Below are positions 11,859-23,146 of a stretch of 64,000 bases of DNA, one piece after another; position 1 is the first letter of the stretch, and each line of letters begins with the position of its first letter. The notes beneath the pieces were generated by a model. The model was not told where the DNA came from and searched no databases. It worked only from the letters and a program-made list of their open reading frames with translations. The stretch spans positions 1,798,001 to 1,862,000 of the forward strand of contig JAQGEQ010000175.1 in assembly GCA_034620365.1 (NCBI GenBank). The letters run 5' to 3'. A program made the translations under genes and the position numbers. Source of the stretch: Pegea sp. RAD2-039. Taxonomy: Eukaryota; Chordata; Thaliacea; Salpida; Salpidae.

Positions 11859-14800
11859 TTAACAAACATAAGTAACATTAATTAAAAAAGATTCTTCATT
11901 CTTTCCTTGTTCATCATTGATGAAGACATAAACTGATGCTTTGCTGAGAGCAGGAAAATTAGTTTGAAAACGAAGGCCAATATTGGTTTTTTGTAAACCA
12001 GCTAACTGTAAAAAATAACTTTTGTTTACAACTCATTAATTTGGAGTTTTTGAAATAAAACCTTCAGGGTATCCTCACGAAATTTCAATAAATCAGATCT
12101 ACTAGTCGATAGATGAAACTGTTTGAAACATTCGTAAGGATTTGTGTAAGAAATCATTTTGTTACATGAGTCAGAACCCCCTCTGGGTAATTTCAGATTA
12201 AATTCCTGATAAAAACAATAATCAAAATTTGGTGAAGACTTCTTTCAAATGGTTAGTTACCTTGGTGATGACAGGTTCCTCGATTTTTACAGCGACTAGC
12301 CAGTTTTTGAAGAGTTGATGGAATTCACTATCAACTATATTAATGTACAAGTATCTAGTCGTAGATGCTTGTACCTGCCTGCCTCTAACACTCACGTCTA
12401 TTTGTGTCAAGTTATTAGCAGGAAGCATAAAAGACTCATCTGGTTCAATCTGAATTCAGAATATGATTTAGAAAAATGAGAAATAAAAGATTTGATCACC
12501 TTTAATTCACATGGATGAGACGAATGACATTTGAGTAATCGATTACACGCCCCACCACGGATTGTTAAAGGCAACTTGCTAGTCTGGCCCAACACACAGG
12601 TCACATCGACCTTTTCAAGTGAATGGACATAAAATTGCCATATTTGGCAAGGCTTTGACGTGAATTCGTCACTGCAAACAGTGAATCTCAACAACTCGTT
12701 CGTCACGCAACAGCAATTACCTGAAAAGAGTCACAAAAAAACATTTCACTTCTGGTGATTCCCCGCACGGCGATTTAATGTAAATTTCTTTTGGGTCATC
12801 CTGGCAAACTGCTCGCGCGTGGCAAATGACGTCAGGGTCGCTACAAACCGCGTGAAAGCGTTCGTTACCTTTGAACAATTAACCAATGAGTAAACGTTGA
12901 GGTTTTTGGGGCAACTGACCGGTCTGAATGGGAAAGGGAGGTAAACGAAGACACTTTTTGAGAAAAGTCTTTTCCGGATGAAAAAAACGGAATGTGTAGT
13001 TGACCGTGTGTGGCTGTGGACGGACCAGGAGGTCTAGGATTGAAATGGGACGGTTATCAGTCACTGCTCGCAGTATGACCTGCAATAGATGATGTTGATG
13101 TCGTCAAGGGTGGGCCACAAATATCACTTTGATGTTTTTGTCGCATTTCGTTTCAGATAAAGGTTGGATTGTGTGTAGGGTTGTTGCGTTTGTCGGATTG
13201 TAACAAGTTTGTTGAGAAATTAAATTGTTGAGATGAAATCCTTGGTAACGGAATGGGAGGATTACAACTTCTCGTGGATGTAGTTGAAACTAGAAGAAGA
13301 GTTATTAGATGTTGCCAGTAGGTGGCGGTATATACCTGAGGTTGACCTGTAATCGGATCATATGTGAACATATTCTCTTCAATCGGAGTTGAGAGTTTGT
13401 TGAGAGCTTTGAAGTACCTCCATTCTCGCGCGTCTGTAATCACTCTGTAAGAAAATCTGTTTGAAAGACATACTCCGGGTGATTGATGGAGGTTTACCTG
13501 AGATCAGGATCGTTACAGATCACAGTGATTTTCTCATCACTTTCAAATGGATTTCTTAATCGAAATTCGATCAGTTGTGCTTCTCCAAATGATGGATAAA
13601 TCGTATGACAAGTTGTGATTGACATCAACAGCATCTCAGAGATCTGTTCATCTCTTAGATCATTCCGATAATCAATCACTGTGAGAAGATCCCTAATCTG
13701 AAGACTTCGTTCTTGATTTGAGAGCTAAAAATGAAAGCTGAAAAAGTTGAAGATGAAAATAATCAAGGACTCACAATAGCTCGTTGCCCAGATGGTGTCT
13801 TCTTTCTGCCTCTTTGAGATTCTTTATCTGAGCACCACTCTTCATCCCGGACAGCTTTCATCCTAGACACTTTTCTAAGATGTTCTTCAGTACAGGGTGT
13901 AGTTGGGATCTTGTTATCGAAGCTGCAACAGTCATCATCAAAATCATTTCTAACTAAAGTCATATTTGAAAAGTTGTCAAAATGCAATTTGAATAATTGA
14001 GGTTCTTCTAAAATATTTAAATCAACAACTAAATCATCAGCTACATCAGTAGGTGTCAGTTTAAGATCAGATTTTTGACTTGAAGGTCTTTGTTGAAGAT
14101 CAGGAGTTAAATCTGCTTGAAAAACTTTAAGATCTTCATCTTTTTTTACTTGATCTATATTTTTAATGCAAATGCTTCTACAGTCACATGGAACAAAGTT
14201 TGGACTTGTTAGTTTTTCTTCGCAGTTATCATGTTTACAGCAAACTTCTGGTTGAACCGCATCAACTTTCGAGTTTTTATGAAACGTAGAATATAATCGA
14301 CGAGTTAACATTAAAAGAATTTTCGCACAACACCATTTTGGGTTTTCTTTGGAATCTACCAAATTTTGTTCTTTAATTTCTGAATCTACCAAATTTTGTT
14401 CTTTAATTTCTGAATCTACCAATTTTTGTTCTTTAATTTCTGAATCTTTCAAATTGTTTTCTTTAATTTCTGAATCTACCAAATTGTTTTCTATGATTTC
14501 TGAATCTTTCAAATTGTTTTCTTTAATTTCTAAATCTTTTAAATTCTTTCCTATAATTTCTGAATCTTTCAAATTCTTTCCTATAATTTCTGAATCTTTC
14601 AAACTATTTCTTCTGATTTCTGAATCTTTCAAATCTCCTTCAACTCTTTCTTTAACCCTTGAAAAGTAAACAATTTTTCACAAACCCTTTTTGTTCTACT
14701 TTATCAGTTGGACAAGTTGGATTTTGAATAAAATAGAAAAAAAACTTCATGAAAAAAATCTAAATTTGAATAAACTGTAAAAAACAAATAGTTCACCTTT

Positions 14801-17800
14801 CACTACAATTGAGTAACAATTTTGTTGAATCTTTCATCACATCTGTAACTTTTTCAACACAAACTTTCGATCCAATTTTTTTATTTTCTGAAAAAAAACT
14901 AAAAAGTAAAAACTATAAAATCAAAATATGAAAAACTAACGGTTTGAAGTAACAGGGATAGTTCCACCTTTAAAAGAAGTTCCTGAAATAGAAGCATCCA
15001 CTAAACTAGTCCGCAATCTTTGTGTATCAGTTGTAGAAAGCTTTTTTTGTGCACAGTGCCCAATATTACTCAATCTAGAAGACAATTTCGATTTGGAAAA
15101 GACTTTTTTAACATCAAATGAACCTTAAATGAAGTTTGCCTTTATACAAAGTATTTACACCAATCATTTGGAAAGCTCCATTTGAAATACTTCCACTAAT
15201 GCAGCTGGCATCACTGTATTCAGTACAAAGTACATCAACATCTTGTTCAACATATACAGCTGAACGACCTCCTCTTAATAATCCCTAAAAGTCATATTTT
15301 AATCTTCTACAATTGAAAGAAAGCTTCGAGATGTACATTTAAAGGAACACAAACAGATCCAATCAACATCAGACTGTCTCCGTCCCATACATCGATGTGT
15401 AATGATTCAGATGCTAAATACTCGATAAATGTTTTACTCTCGCCATTTGGAAGTAAACTAGGATCAAAAAGATAACGGATTTCAATTCCAGGTGGATCTA
15501 TAAAAGATCTGAGTCAAAATTGAGTTGAATCAGATTCGATTTCACCATTTTTGTTTGAATTGATTTTGCGTAAGACCCGAGGATTGATTTTTTGAATTGC
15601 ATCAAATTTGGTGGTACAAATTGAAGTTCTTTCAGTACTTATTGGTTTGAAACGATAAAATTGAAAAGTAAAAAACAATTTATTGGTTCGATAAGATGAT
15701 ATAACTTTCCCATTTTTAGCTGGATAACAGTAAGCTTGAAATTCAATGATAATTTCACTTGCCTGTCGATAATAGTGTCAAATTTGATAATTTCTCAGAC
15801 TTTATTCACCTGTAAAGGATTATTTAACTCTTTACAAATATTTGGAGCGTTATTAGAATCCGTTAAAACAGCAGGATTTCCATTTGAATCAACAATTGCT
15901 GGAAATTTAAACTGATTCAAGAAAGATGTACATGCTCTTGGTCTAATTGATCTATTTGAAGAAGATTTGATTAAAATTGAATTTTATTTGTTACAAAGAC
16001 AGAAAACCTGCTGAATGAAGCTGGCTGACTCGGAGGTAAGGAATTAATTGAGTCTCGGTCAAGATCTGCGATTTTGAGAGGTGATGAATGCTCAATTGGC
16101 TGAAAGTAGAAACAAGTTAGTCTAAAAAAAGCTCTTTTAAAATCAATCCACCTGAAAACTTTCACGGACGACTTCAGAATGTCTTTCTTGTTTTTTTTTA
16201 TCCGGTGATTTCACGTAATACATGTTTCCTTGCATCTTATCAATTTGGGGTTCAATTCGAGAGGAAACTTGTGGAATCGAGCTAATAAAGTTTCTTTGTT
16301 GGTTGCTTTCAGTGAAGAAATCAAAACTAAACAGAAGATGAACAAATTGAAATGAGACATAAATTGCGACATACAAGCAGATTTATTCATCTTTTTCGTG
16401 GATCAGTTATACATCAACTGATAAAAATGTCACTAAGAGGATGGTGACGTCATAGAATTGATTCGTTTCAAATTGAGAAGTTTCAAATTCGGTTGGGTTA
16501 AATGGAATCGTAATTTGGTATTCGATTAAAAAATTGAACAAACCTCAAACTACTTATTTCACATCTACTGTAAGATCGTGTCTTGTAGAAGAACTGTCTG
16601 CTCGGATTTACACTGACTCCACCCTTCAAATAATTTGATAAATTTCAACAAAATAAGATTTCTTTTCTTACATAAAACTTCATTATTATCGGATTTTGAA
16701 ACTCTTTCTTAGAGTTGAATGGTGTCCAAGCCGACCAGCCAATCATTATTTGAAGTATTTGATGATTTGTTCCTATTTGTACAACTATTTGAAGTTTGAA
16801 ACTTTCTTAATTTAATGTTTACCATGCAAAGCATTTTTCTGGGTTGTTGGAATTGAGAGAATATAGTGAAGTTTGAATACAATGGAAATTTTAGGATCAT
16901 TAATTAGCTCTTCAAATTGCAAACGGCTTCGAAAAACCAGGTCATTTCTGAAAAAGAACAAAAAAGTCAGAACTTGGAATCGATATTTTTTGGTTTGTTT
17001 ACCCGATAACTTTGGTCCGTCCTTTTCCAAAACTTCTGTTTCTATTTACAATTGATTTGGAGCTTTCTGAATCTAAATGAACATTTTGAGGATTATGAAT
17101 AAAACAATTTCCATTATGAACGCCAACCTGAAAAAACAGTTTTTTTTTGTGAGGATCAAAACTACCAGAAATTATTTTACTTCTAAACGTCGTTCAGTCA
17201 CTTGGATTTGACAACGATCATTTATTTCGATATCTTCATTATTCAATTGATTGTTCAATAAAATATTACAAAGATCATTCTCAAAGGTTTCAATTGACTC
17301 TGTGAAAGTGATCCTGATATTTTCGATAAAACCAGTCACTGCTGGTAGTAGAGTAGGTTGCAAGTAAAAATCCAAACTTTCTGAAAGATGATTTGTTTAA
17401 AAACTGAAGAAGTTTTCTTCAATTTGTCAACCTTTAATTTGAACAGCTTGATTTTTTAAACCTACAACTTTTTCATCACATGAATAAATCATATTTTCTT
17501 GCATTAAATGTGAGATAGCAAATAGAGAAGCATGTCTATGAAAACTGAAGAAGATACAGCAACCAGGAGTCTTCTTCAACTCCGTGTTTACTTTTAATAA
17601 AAATAAATATCATTAATTTGAAACAATTAGAATTTGGATTTTAAATTTTAATAAATCTCTTCAAATAAATAAGTAATTAAAAGTTTACCTTCTAGAGGCT
17701 CATTTAAATAAAAGAGTGAACGCGGCGAACCAAATATTAATTCCATTCTAAAAAAATAGCGAAATTACTAATAGGGGATAGAAATTACAAATGTAATTCT

Positions 17801-18535
17801 TGTTGAAAGCAATTGAAAGTTATCATAAGGTTTTTTTTGTTTATTTTGCTAACCAAACTAAGTTTTAATAATTATTAAACTAAATTTACTTTTTTAATTT
17901 TTCAGTTTTTCTGTTAGATAAGTCATGAATTTGCTGATTTGTTGGAAATAGTCGTTCAAATCCCCAGCCACCAGAAAAGATTTGTTCATCCTGCAAGTCT
18001 TTTGGAAGAGGATTTTTAGCTGAACTTTTTATAACTACTTCAGCAACGAAAAATAAATTGTTGTCAACAATCGTACTTAAGAAGTACACAGGCTGAAAAA
18101 CAAATATGATTAATTATCACAATTTATTTGTATAAAATCTCTTTACCAGCTTAAATAAAACTTCTTGTTGTTTTGAATCAGCTTTAAAAAACTTGCTATG
18201 AAAAGTTTTTCCAAGAAACCTTTTATGAATGATGTCAAATAACGTCAACCTAATCTGATACTCATAATTATAAGCATCAATGACAGATAAATTCTAAAAA
18301 ATAAAACTTACTTTAATTAATATTATCAATTTTTAAACTATTTATAAAAATGGAAACTTACTAATGCTTTCAAACCAGCAATTTTGTTTATATAAATTTG
18401 ATATCCTAAACTAACATCATTATTAGTAGAGGTAGGTAAGACTTCAACATCATTATATTTCTTTACTAGTTCTAACCATAACTGGTTGACCGGTTTAGCT
18501 AAATCTCTTTCAAAGTATGAGGTATCTGACGCCAT
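11859..18535 (-). CDS. NPHP4: Nephrocystin-4, ciliary transition-zone protein
   Basis: Scaffold of the ciliary transition zone, partner of NPHP1 and RPGRIP1L. Twenty-eight coding exons: 18535-18362, 18293-18147, 18092-17890, 17747-17689, 17590-17432, 17380-17181, 17127-17003, 16947-16823, 16784-16672, 16623-16544, 16326-16152, 16099-16008, 15951-15810, 15762-15546, 15497-15337, 15284-15124, 15074-14941, 14887-14797, 14657-13775, 13724-13498, 13444-13336, 13289-13128, 13079-12920, 12868-12721, 12671-12500, 12449-12261, 12205-12062, 12005-11859. About 1,632 residues (human 1,426). Landmarks: VGVHNGNCFIHNPQ, FFTFQFYRF, LHIDVWDGDSLMLIGS, MSITTCHTIYPSFGEA, EWRYFKALNKLSTPIEENM, FRFFHPEKTFLKKCLRLPP, WQFYVHSLEKVDVTCV, YINIVDSEFHQLFKNWLV, KMISYTNPY, VYVFINDEQGKNEES. 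Exon 19 holds a decapeptide repeat. All phases agree, so the gene appears intact. Confidence 0.95.
14352..14645 (-). repeat. In-frame 30-bp minisatellite inside NPHP4 exon 19
   Basis: About ten tandem copies of a 30-bp unit, each beginning near GAATCT(A/T)(C/T)C on the plus strand. Read on the coding strand, they give a decapeptide of the form (K/V)DSEI(K/I)(E/G)(N/Q/K)(N/K)L. The middle copies (14382-14531) are most alike; the outer ones drift, and the last is partial. The exact 30-bp period keeps the NPHP4 frame open. The same repeat makes the opposite strand open as well (14349-14669), which is a shadow. Confidence 0.9.
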
Positions 18536-18806
18536 CTTTTATTGAAAGAGCAAAGCACTACAACCAATTAATTAAATCACATTATTAGAAATTCAATTAT
18601 AATGAAGTATCCTATAGACACAACAAAATAAATTTGAATATAAACTTAAACATGCTTAAATAGAATTAAAAACTAGAATATTTGAGAAATTAGTTTAAAA
18701 TGATTGTTTATATTTGAAAAAGTTGGCAAGTTGATCTACTAAACTAACTTCTATCACTTCAAACTTTTCAAATCAAATAATTTTATTGCGTTATGAGAAA
18801 TTTCAG

Positions 18807-19475
18807 TTAATCAATTTGAACCAAATCAACTTCAAAGATAAGATTAGCATTAGGTGGTATTTTTGCTTCAGGTTTTCCAGCTTTTCCATATGCCCAGCTA
18901 GCTTCAATATTAAGCTCAGCTTTTTCACCAACACTCATAGCTAACAGACCTTCATCCCATCCTTTGATAACATTTCCTTTTCCAACTTTAAATTTTAAAG
19001 GTTGGTTTCGTCGTTTTTTAGAACCAGGTTGTAGAGAATCAAATACAGTTCCATCTTCTAGTTTACCAATATAATAACAGCTCACAAGATCTCCTTTTTT
19101 AGGAAAGTTTATTTTGTTTCCTTTTTTCAAGACTTTTTTAGTAAATCTAGGAACCTCTTCAACCTTCTCTTCGACTTCTACTTTTTTATCAACTATTTCT
19201 AATTTTTTAACATTAGTCACAACCTTTTCAACTTCTATATCATACTCAGAGCCTTTAAACGCATTTTTTTCATACATTTCAAAATAAGCTTTAATCAGAG
19301 CATCTCTTTTAGATGATTTGATGATGTTCTTCAAGGTTCCTTTCAACTTGTTTTCAGCCAAAAATCTTGGAGCCGCTTGTTCTTGCATGAAGTAAATCAA
19401 CTCTCTTTTGCTAATTTCTTCAGATTGCAATTCCTTATCAGTCCATTTAATTGATGGTGACTCTCCACTTGACAT
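18807..19475 (-). CDS. FKBP3: Nuclear FK506-binding protein 25-type peptidyl-prolyl isomerase
   Basis: Nuclear, nucleic-acid-associated prolyl isomerase. Intronless, 222 residues (human 224). An N-terminal basic tilted helix bundle domain (about 10-75; KELQSEEISKRELIYFMQE, FLAENKLKGTLKNI, FKGSE) is followed by a charged linker rich in V, E and K, then the FKBP fold from about residue 110 (VLKKGNKINFPKKGDLVSCY). The pocket residues are present: Y and FD in YIGKLEDGTVFDS, VIKGWDEGL, WAYGKAGKPEAKIPPNA and LIFEVDLVQID. The FKBP25-specific basic insert (GSKKRRNQPLKF) is kept. I take the ATG at 19475; the upstream TTG in the same frame is not a plausible start. Lies between NPHP4 and SDCCAG8 on the same strand, with about 270-280 bases on each side. 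Confidence 0.96.
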   Translation of the reverse strand: MSSGESPSIKWTDKELQSEEISKRELIYFMQEQAAPRFLAENKLKGTLKNIIKSSKRDALIKAYFEMYEKNAFKGSEYDIEVEKVVTNVKKLEIVDKKVEVEEKVEEVPRFTKKVLKKGNKINFPKKGDLVSCYYIGKLEDGTVFDSLQPGSKKRRNQPLKFKVGKGNVIKGWDEGLLAMSVGEKAELNIEASWAYGKAGKPEAKIPPNANLIFEVDLVQID

Positions 19476-19754
19476 TATCAATTTTTTTTTCTAAAACCTT
19501 AGATCTAAGAATGATTCATAATTAATGAAAAGTGATCAGCATTAACTGCATAATAACAACTCTAAATTAATTCAAACAGAAAAACTACTCTAAATATTTA
19601 AAAAAAGCAAAATTATACACCTAACTAATAAAAGAAAATTAACTAAATATAAAAAGGGTTTCATTATATTTTTCATAAAACCTAAATAGTAGAAACCAAA
19701 AAAAGCTAAGGTTTTGAAAAAAACATAGAAAAATAGGAAAAATTATACAATTTT

Positions 19755-21395
19755 CTATTTCTCAAAAATTTCTTTATCAATAACTTCAAGCATTTGATTA
19801 TTATGTACTTTCATGTTCAATTCAGACATATGTTGTTTCATAGTTCTATGCATTATACCATGCTTAACACATTGATCCATTAAATCTTGATTTTTTTCAA
19901 CTAAAGTTTTAGTTTTTAGAATAAGTTCCGAATTATTCATAGTCAATGTTCTAATGTCATTCTCATAATTATCACTTATATTTGTGAGTTCTTCTTCTAA
20001 TATAAAACATTCTGATTTCAATTTATTTATCAGTTCAGCTTGTTTACATGTTAATGATTCGAGATCTTTTAATCTTTGTTTATATTGTATGTCCAAGATA
20101 TCCATTTTATCAGACTGTTCCCGAATGGTGTGCTTCAACTTATTAGCTATTTCAGAATATTCTTTAGAATAATGTTTCTCAACCTCTGTGAGTTGCATTG
20201 ATTTTTCTTTTACTTTTAAATCAAGATTATTCACTTCTTCAATTAGACTAATGTTGAGATTTTGTAACCTAAGGGCTTCATTTTGTGAGATTTCAAGTCG
20301 ACGAGATAATTTAATTATTTTTTCTTGATGTTGCACCTTTTCTTGTTTTTCAATTTGTATGTCATGTTCAAGTTTTTTTCTGGAATCTCGTAAATTAGAC
20401 TCGATAGCTTCATATCTTCTTATCATGCTTTGAAGTTCTGCTTGGTTTTCAGCTTGCATTAAGGCCATGTCTTTTTCATTGTTTATTACTTCTTCTTTTG
20501 TCTCTTGTAATGTTACATTCAATCGTGAGATTTGTGTTTCTGATTTATCAAGTGCAAGTTGATACTTTAAACAAGATAACTCTGAAACAGAATTCTTCTC
20601 TTTTAAATCAGTAATCTCATTCATCAATTCTTGTTTTTGATGTTGAAAAGCTTGCTGAAGCAGTTTTTGGTTATCAATTAAACTGTTATCAAATCTTGAT
20701 GACATAATTTCAAGATTTTCAGTTAAATTCTTATTTTGGAAAGCAAGGTGTGAATTCTCCAGCTGCATTTCTTCCAACTTCGCCAGGCTCTGTTGAATTT
20801 CATTTCTTAAAATTGTTTCTTGTTTCTTATTATTTGCAATTGTTTCATTCAATCCATTAATAGTTTCAAGAAGGTCATTTCGTTCTTCAATCACAGCATC
20901 TACCATACTTTTTGTATTTTTTACATCAACCTCATTTTGTTTATTAATTTTTGATGATTCTTCATTATAACTTTCTTTCAAATTTGTTTCTTTTAATTCA
21001 GCAAATTGTTTATTTACCATTTTTAATTCACTTTTTGTTAAATTTAGTTCTGATTTTAGTTTCGAAATCTCAGCTAAGTACATGGTTTTTACATTAGTTA
21101 ATTCAGTTTGCCATTGATTAAAATTATTATTAAGATGACTCTTGGCTAGATTCTTGGCTTCATCTTCTTCCAACAAACTTGTGGTTTTCTTTGAAGCTTT
21201 GTCAGACTCCAGGATAGTTGCTCTTGTTATAAAAGCTTGACTTTCTTTGTATAAAATCTCATTTTCACTTATCACATTTTTTAAATTCATTTGAAATTTT
21301 TCCATTTCATATTTTATGAACAAATTTTCTTTTTCTATCTGATCAATATATTCCGTTTGCTGGAAAATCAAACCAATAAGCTGGTTCTCTTTCAT
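19755..21395 (-). CDS. SDCCAG8: SDCCAG8-like centrosomal/ciliary coiled-coil protein
   Basis: Centriole and ciliary-base coiled-coil protein; its human gene is also NPHP10. Intronless, 546 residues, almost entirely coiled coil. The match to human SDCCAG8 rests on ordered blocks: near the N-terminus QTEYIDQIEKENLFI ... NVISENEILYKES (human QSQYIHHLEAEV ... VVLENEGLQQQ); a mid-region SRRLEISQNEALRLQNLN; NKLKSECFILEEELTNIS; and a distinctive C-terminal DLMDQCVKHGIMHRTMKQHM (human ELEEQCVQHGRVHETMKQRL). The human protein is about 165 residues longer, mostly at the N-terminus; either that part is absent here or an upstream exon was missed. Other coiled-coil proteins would not share the QCV-HG--H-TMKQ block, so the call is fairly firm. 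Confidence 0.85.
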   Translation of the reverse strand: MKENQLIGLIFQQTEYIDQIEKENLFIKYEMEKFQMNLKNVISENEILYKESQAFITRATILESDKASKKTTSLLEEDEAKNLAKSHLNNNFNQWQTELTNVKTMYLAEISKLKSELNLTKSELKMVNKQFAELKETNLKESYNEESSKINKQNEVDVKNTKSMVDAVIEERNDLLETINGLNETIANNKKQETILRNEIQQSLAKLEEMQLENSHLAFQNKNLTENLEIMSSRFDNSLIDNQKLLQQAFQHQKQELMNEITDLKEKNSVSELSCLKYQLALDKSETQISRLNVTLQETKEEVINNEKDMALMQAENQAELQSMIRRYEAIESNLRDSRKKLEHDIQIEKQEKVQHQEKIIKLSRRLEISQNEALRLQNLNISLIEEVNNLDLKVKEKSMQLTEVEKHYSKEYSEIANKLKHTIREQSDKMDILDIQYKQRLKDLESLTCKQAELINKLKSECFILEEELTNISDNYENDIRTLTMNNSELILKTKTLVEKNQDLMDQCVKHGIMHRTMKQHMSELNMKVHNNQMLEVIDKEIFEK

Positions 21396-22279
21396 GATGT
21401 TCAGTTCTACTCAAAATTAAAAAAATAAATTTCTAACCTTATAAATATCAAAATTCAAATTTTTGAAAATAAATTTAAAATATTTAAATTGAATGTTAAT
21501 GAAAAATAAATATAAGTTTAATAAACAACTATAAGAATGAAAAACATTATTTAAATTTCTAATATTTGTACAATAAAATTTTTATTCAAAACGTATCAAT
21601 TTTAATAATCAACGATATAATTGCAATTTAAAAGTTTACTGAAATTAGTTGATTGCTTTATATACAATAATTTAGATTTTGGAAAATATAACACAAATTA
21701 TATAACATAAATTACATTTAGCGACAATATTTTTTAAAATAAAACTAATAAAAAGTTGCAGCTGCTCTCATTCTTAATAATTGGTTTATAGCAATTACCA
21801 AAGTGAAGTTTACATTATTTTAAAAACAATTTTTTAAAACGATTTGATCAGTTGGAATTTATCACGCTGTTTATCAACCAATCGTAATACAGTTAAGCAA
21901 AAGTGGATTTGTAAAAATTTTACACAATTAAAAATTAAAACTTTTTATTTAACAGCTTAGAAAAACATAAAAATATAAAAAGATAAGACTTTTTTGTATA
22001 TAATCTAATCCTACAAATAATAGTCGCTTGGTGCGTGATAGAAACTTTTATTTAAAATCTCAATGAAACCGATCTAATTCTTGCGTAAAATGTGAATAAC
22101 CTAAGAACGGTTATGTCTATTAGGTAACTTAATTTAATATAACTTTTCAATGTAGTACTTTATCTATTGCAGTGCTTTTTAAATATAAAAATACTACTTA
22201 TTATCAAGCTCATATATTTTCTAAATAACTATTTGAAAATAAATATTATTACCAATCGTGCAACAAAATTTGTTCTGAT
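21396..22279. other. Intergenic, SDCCAG8 upstream
   Basis: AT-rich DNA upstream of SDCCAG8; it must contain that gene's promoter. An acceptor-like AG ends at 21407, 11 bases before the ATG. No other signal was seen. Confidence 0.4.
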
Positions 22280-23146
22280 GAGGATTCGGCCATAGAATGC
22301 AATAAATGCCTCTTCTAGTTCATCTCGCCTGTAATAATACGAACCAGAAAATTTATAAAATATTTGGTAGAAACCAGATGACACAAATGGGGTTTAAAGT
22401 ATTTTGTATTAAATGTAGAATCATTGCTATAACAACTACCTTCTCCAACTCTAATTCAAGACTGCTATCCGACATCGGCAGATTCATATCTGCTGGATTA
22501 GTCAAAGTCAAATTTGAAGCCGCCAGGCTCTGGGATAATCCAAGCTATATGTTAAAACCAAGGATACCCTTTCTCTGTAGTAAGCTTTGTACGCCAGCGA
22601 AACTTAAACTGTCGAAGGCTAAGGAAAATAAACTTGACACCTTTCATTTCTATAAAAAATTCTTTCATAAAATATTTAACGCGGCAGCCAAAGTTCTCAA
22701 ACAAGGAAGTTTAAGGTGCACCGGTCTAACAACAATATACAGCATGCTAAGCAAAGACTCGCAGGCTTGGACAGGTCTGTATATATATATGAAATCACTC
22801 AACATCAATACAAGCAATTGGGAGGATATCGCAGCGAATAGCTCTGAATGGCGCTCTCTACTTCGCAAACAAATAAAGAAGAAAGAAGAAAAATCAGCTT
22901 CAAAGAAAAGAAAGAAACCATAAAGGTTCTATTTCACTGTGTCTTGTTCCATCAATTTGTTTGCATCTCACAGTGTTTTGCTATATTTTTAATATTATCA
23001 CTCAAAGCACATCCCGCATAGCTGTTCTCGGCCATATCATGCCTCTATTATATTGTACGGGGACTCCTGAATTGCCATATTATACTTTAGGCTTTCTTCT
23101 TCGCGTTTATTGTTATAAACAAATAATTTTGGAAGCTAAAGCGTAA
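22280..23146 (+). mobile_element. Decayed 3' part of a non-LTR retrotransposon (RTE-like)
   Basis: A stretch clearly richer in G+C than its flanks, with a 205-codon open frame (22306-22923). Its C-terminal part reads INTSNWEDIAANSSEWRSLL followed by a lysine-rich run. The W-D-A-x-x-x-x-W-R signature and the KR-rich tail are typical of the extreme C-terminus of LINE ORF2 reverse transcriptases of RTE type. Just downstream, in another frame, STSRIAVLGH resembles the SRIGL-SH motif that ends such ORF2s. The upstream catalytic core is missing, so this is a 5'-truncated, frame-damaged remnant. The clade assignment is tentative. Confidence 0.5.

Noticed and set aside
14349-14669. Plus-strand 106-codon open frame
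   Set aside because: It is the antisense shadow of the 30-bp repeat in NPHP4 exon 19.
11859-18535. Possibility that NPHP4 is a pseudogene because it is cut into many short open frames
   Set aside because: All 28 exons join in phase at GT-AG boundaries and conserved blocks run from the N-terminus to the C-terminus.
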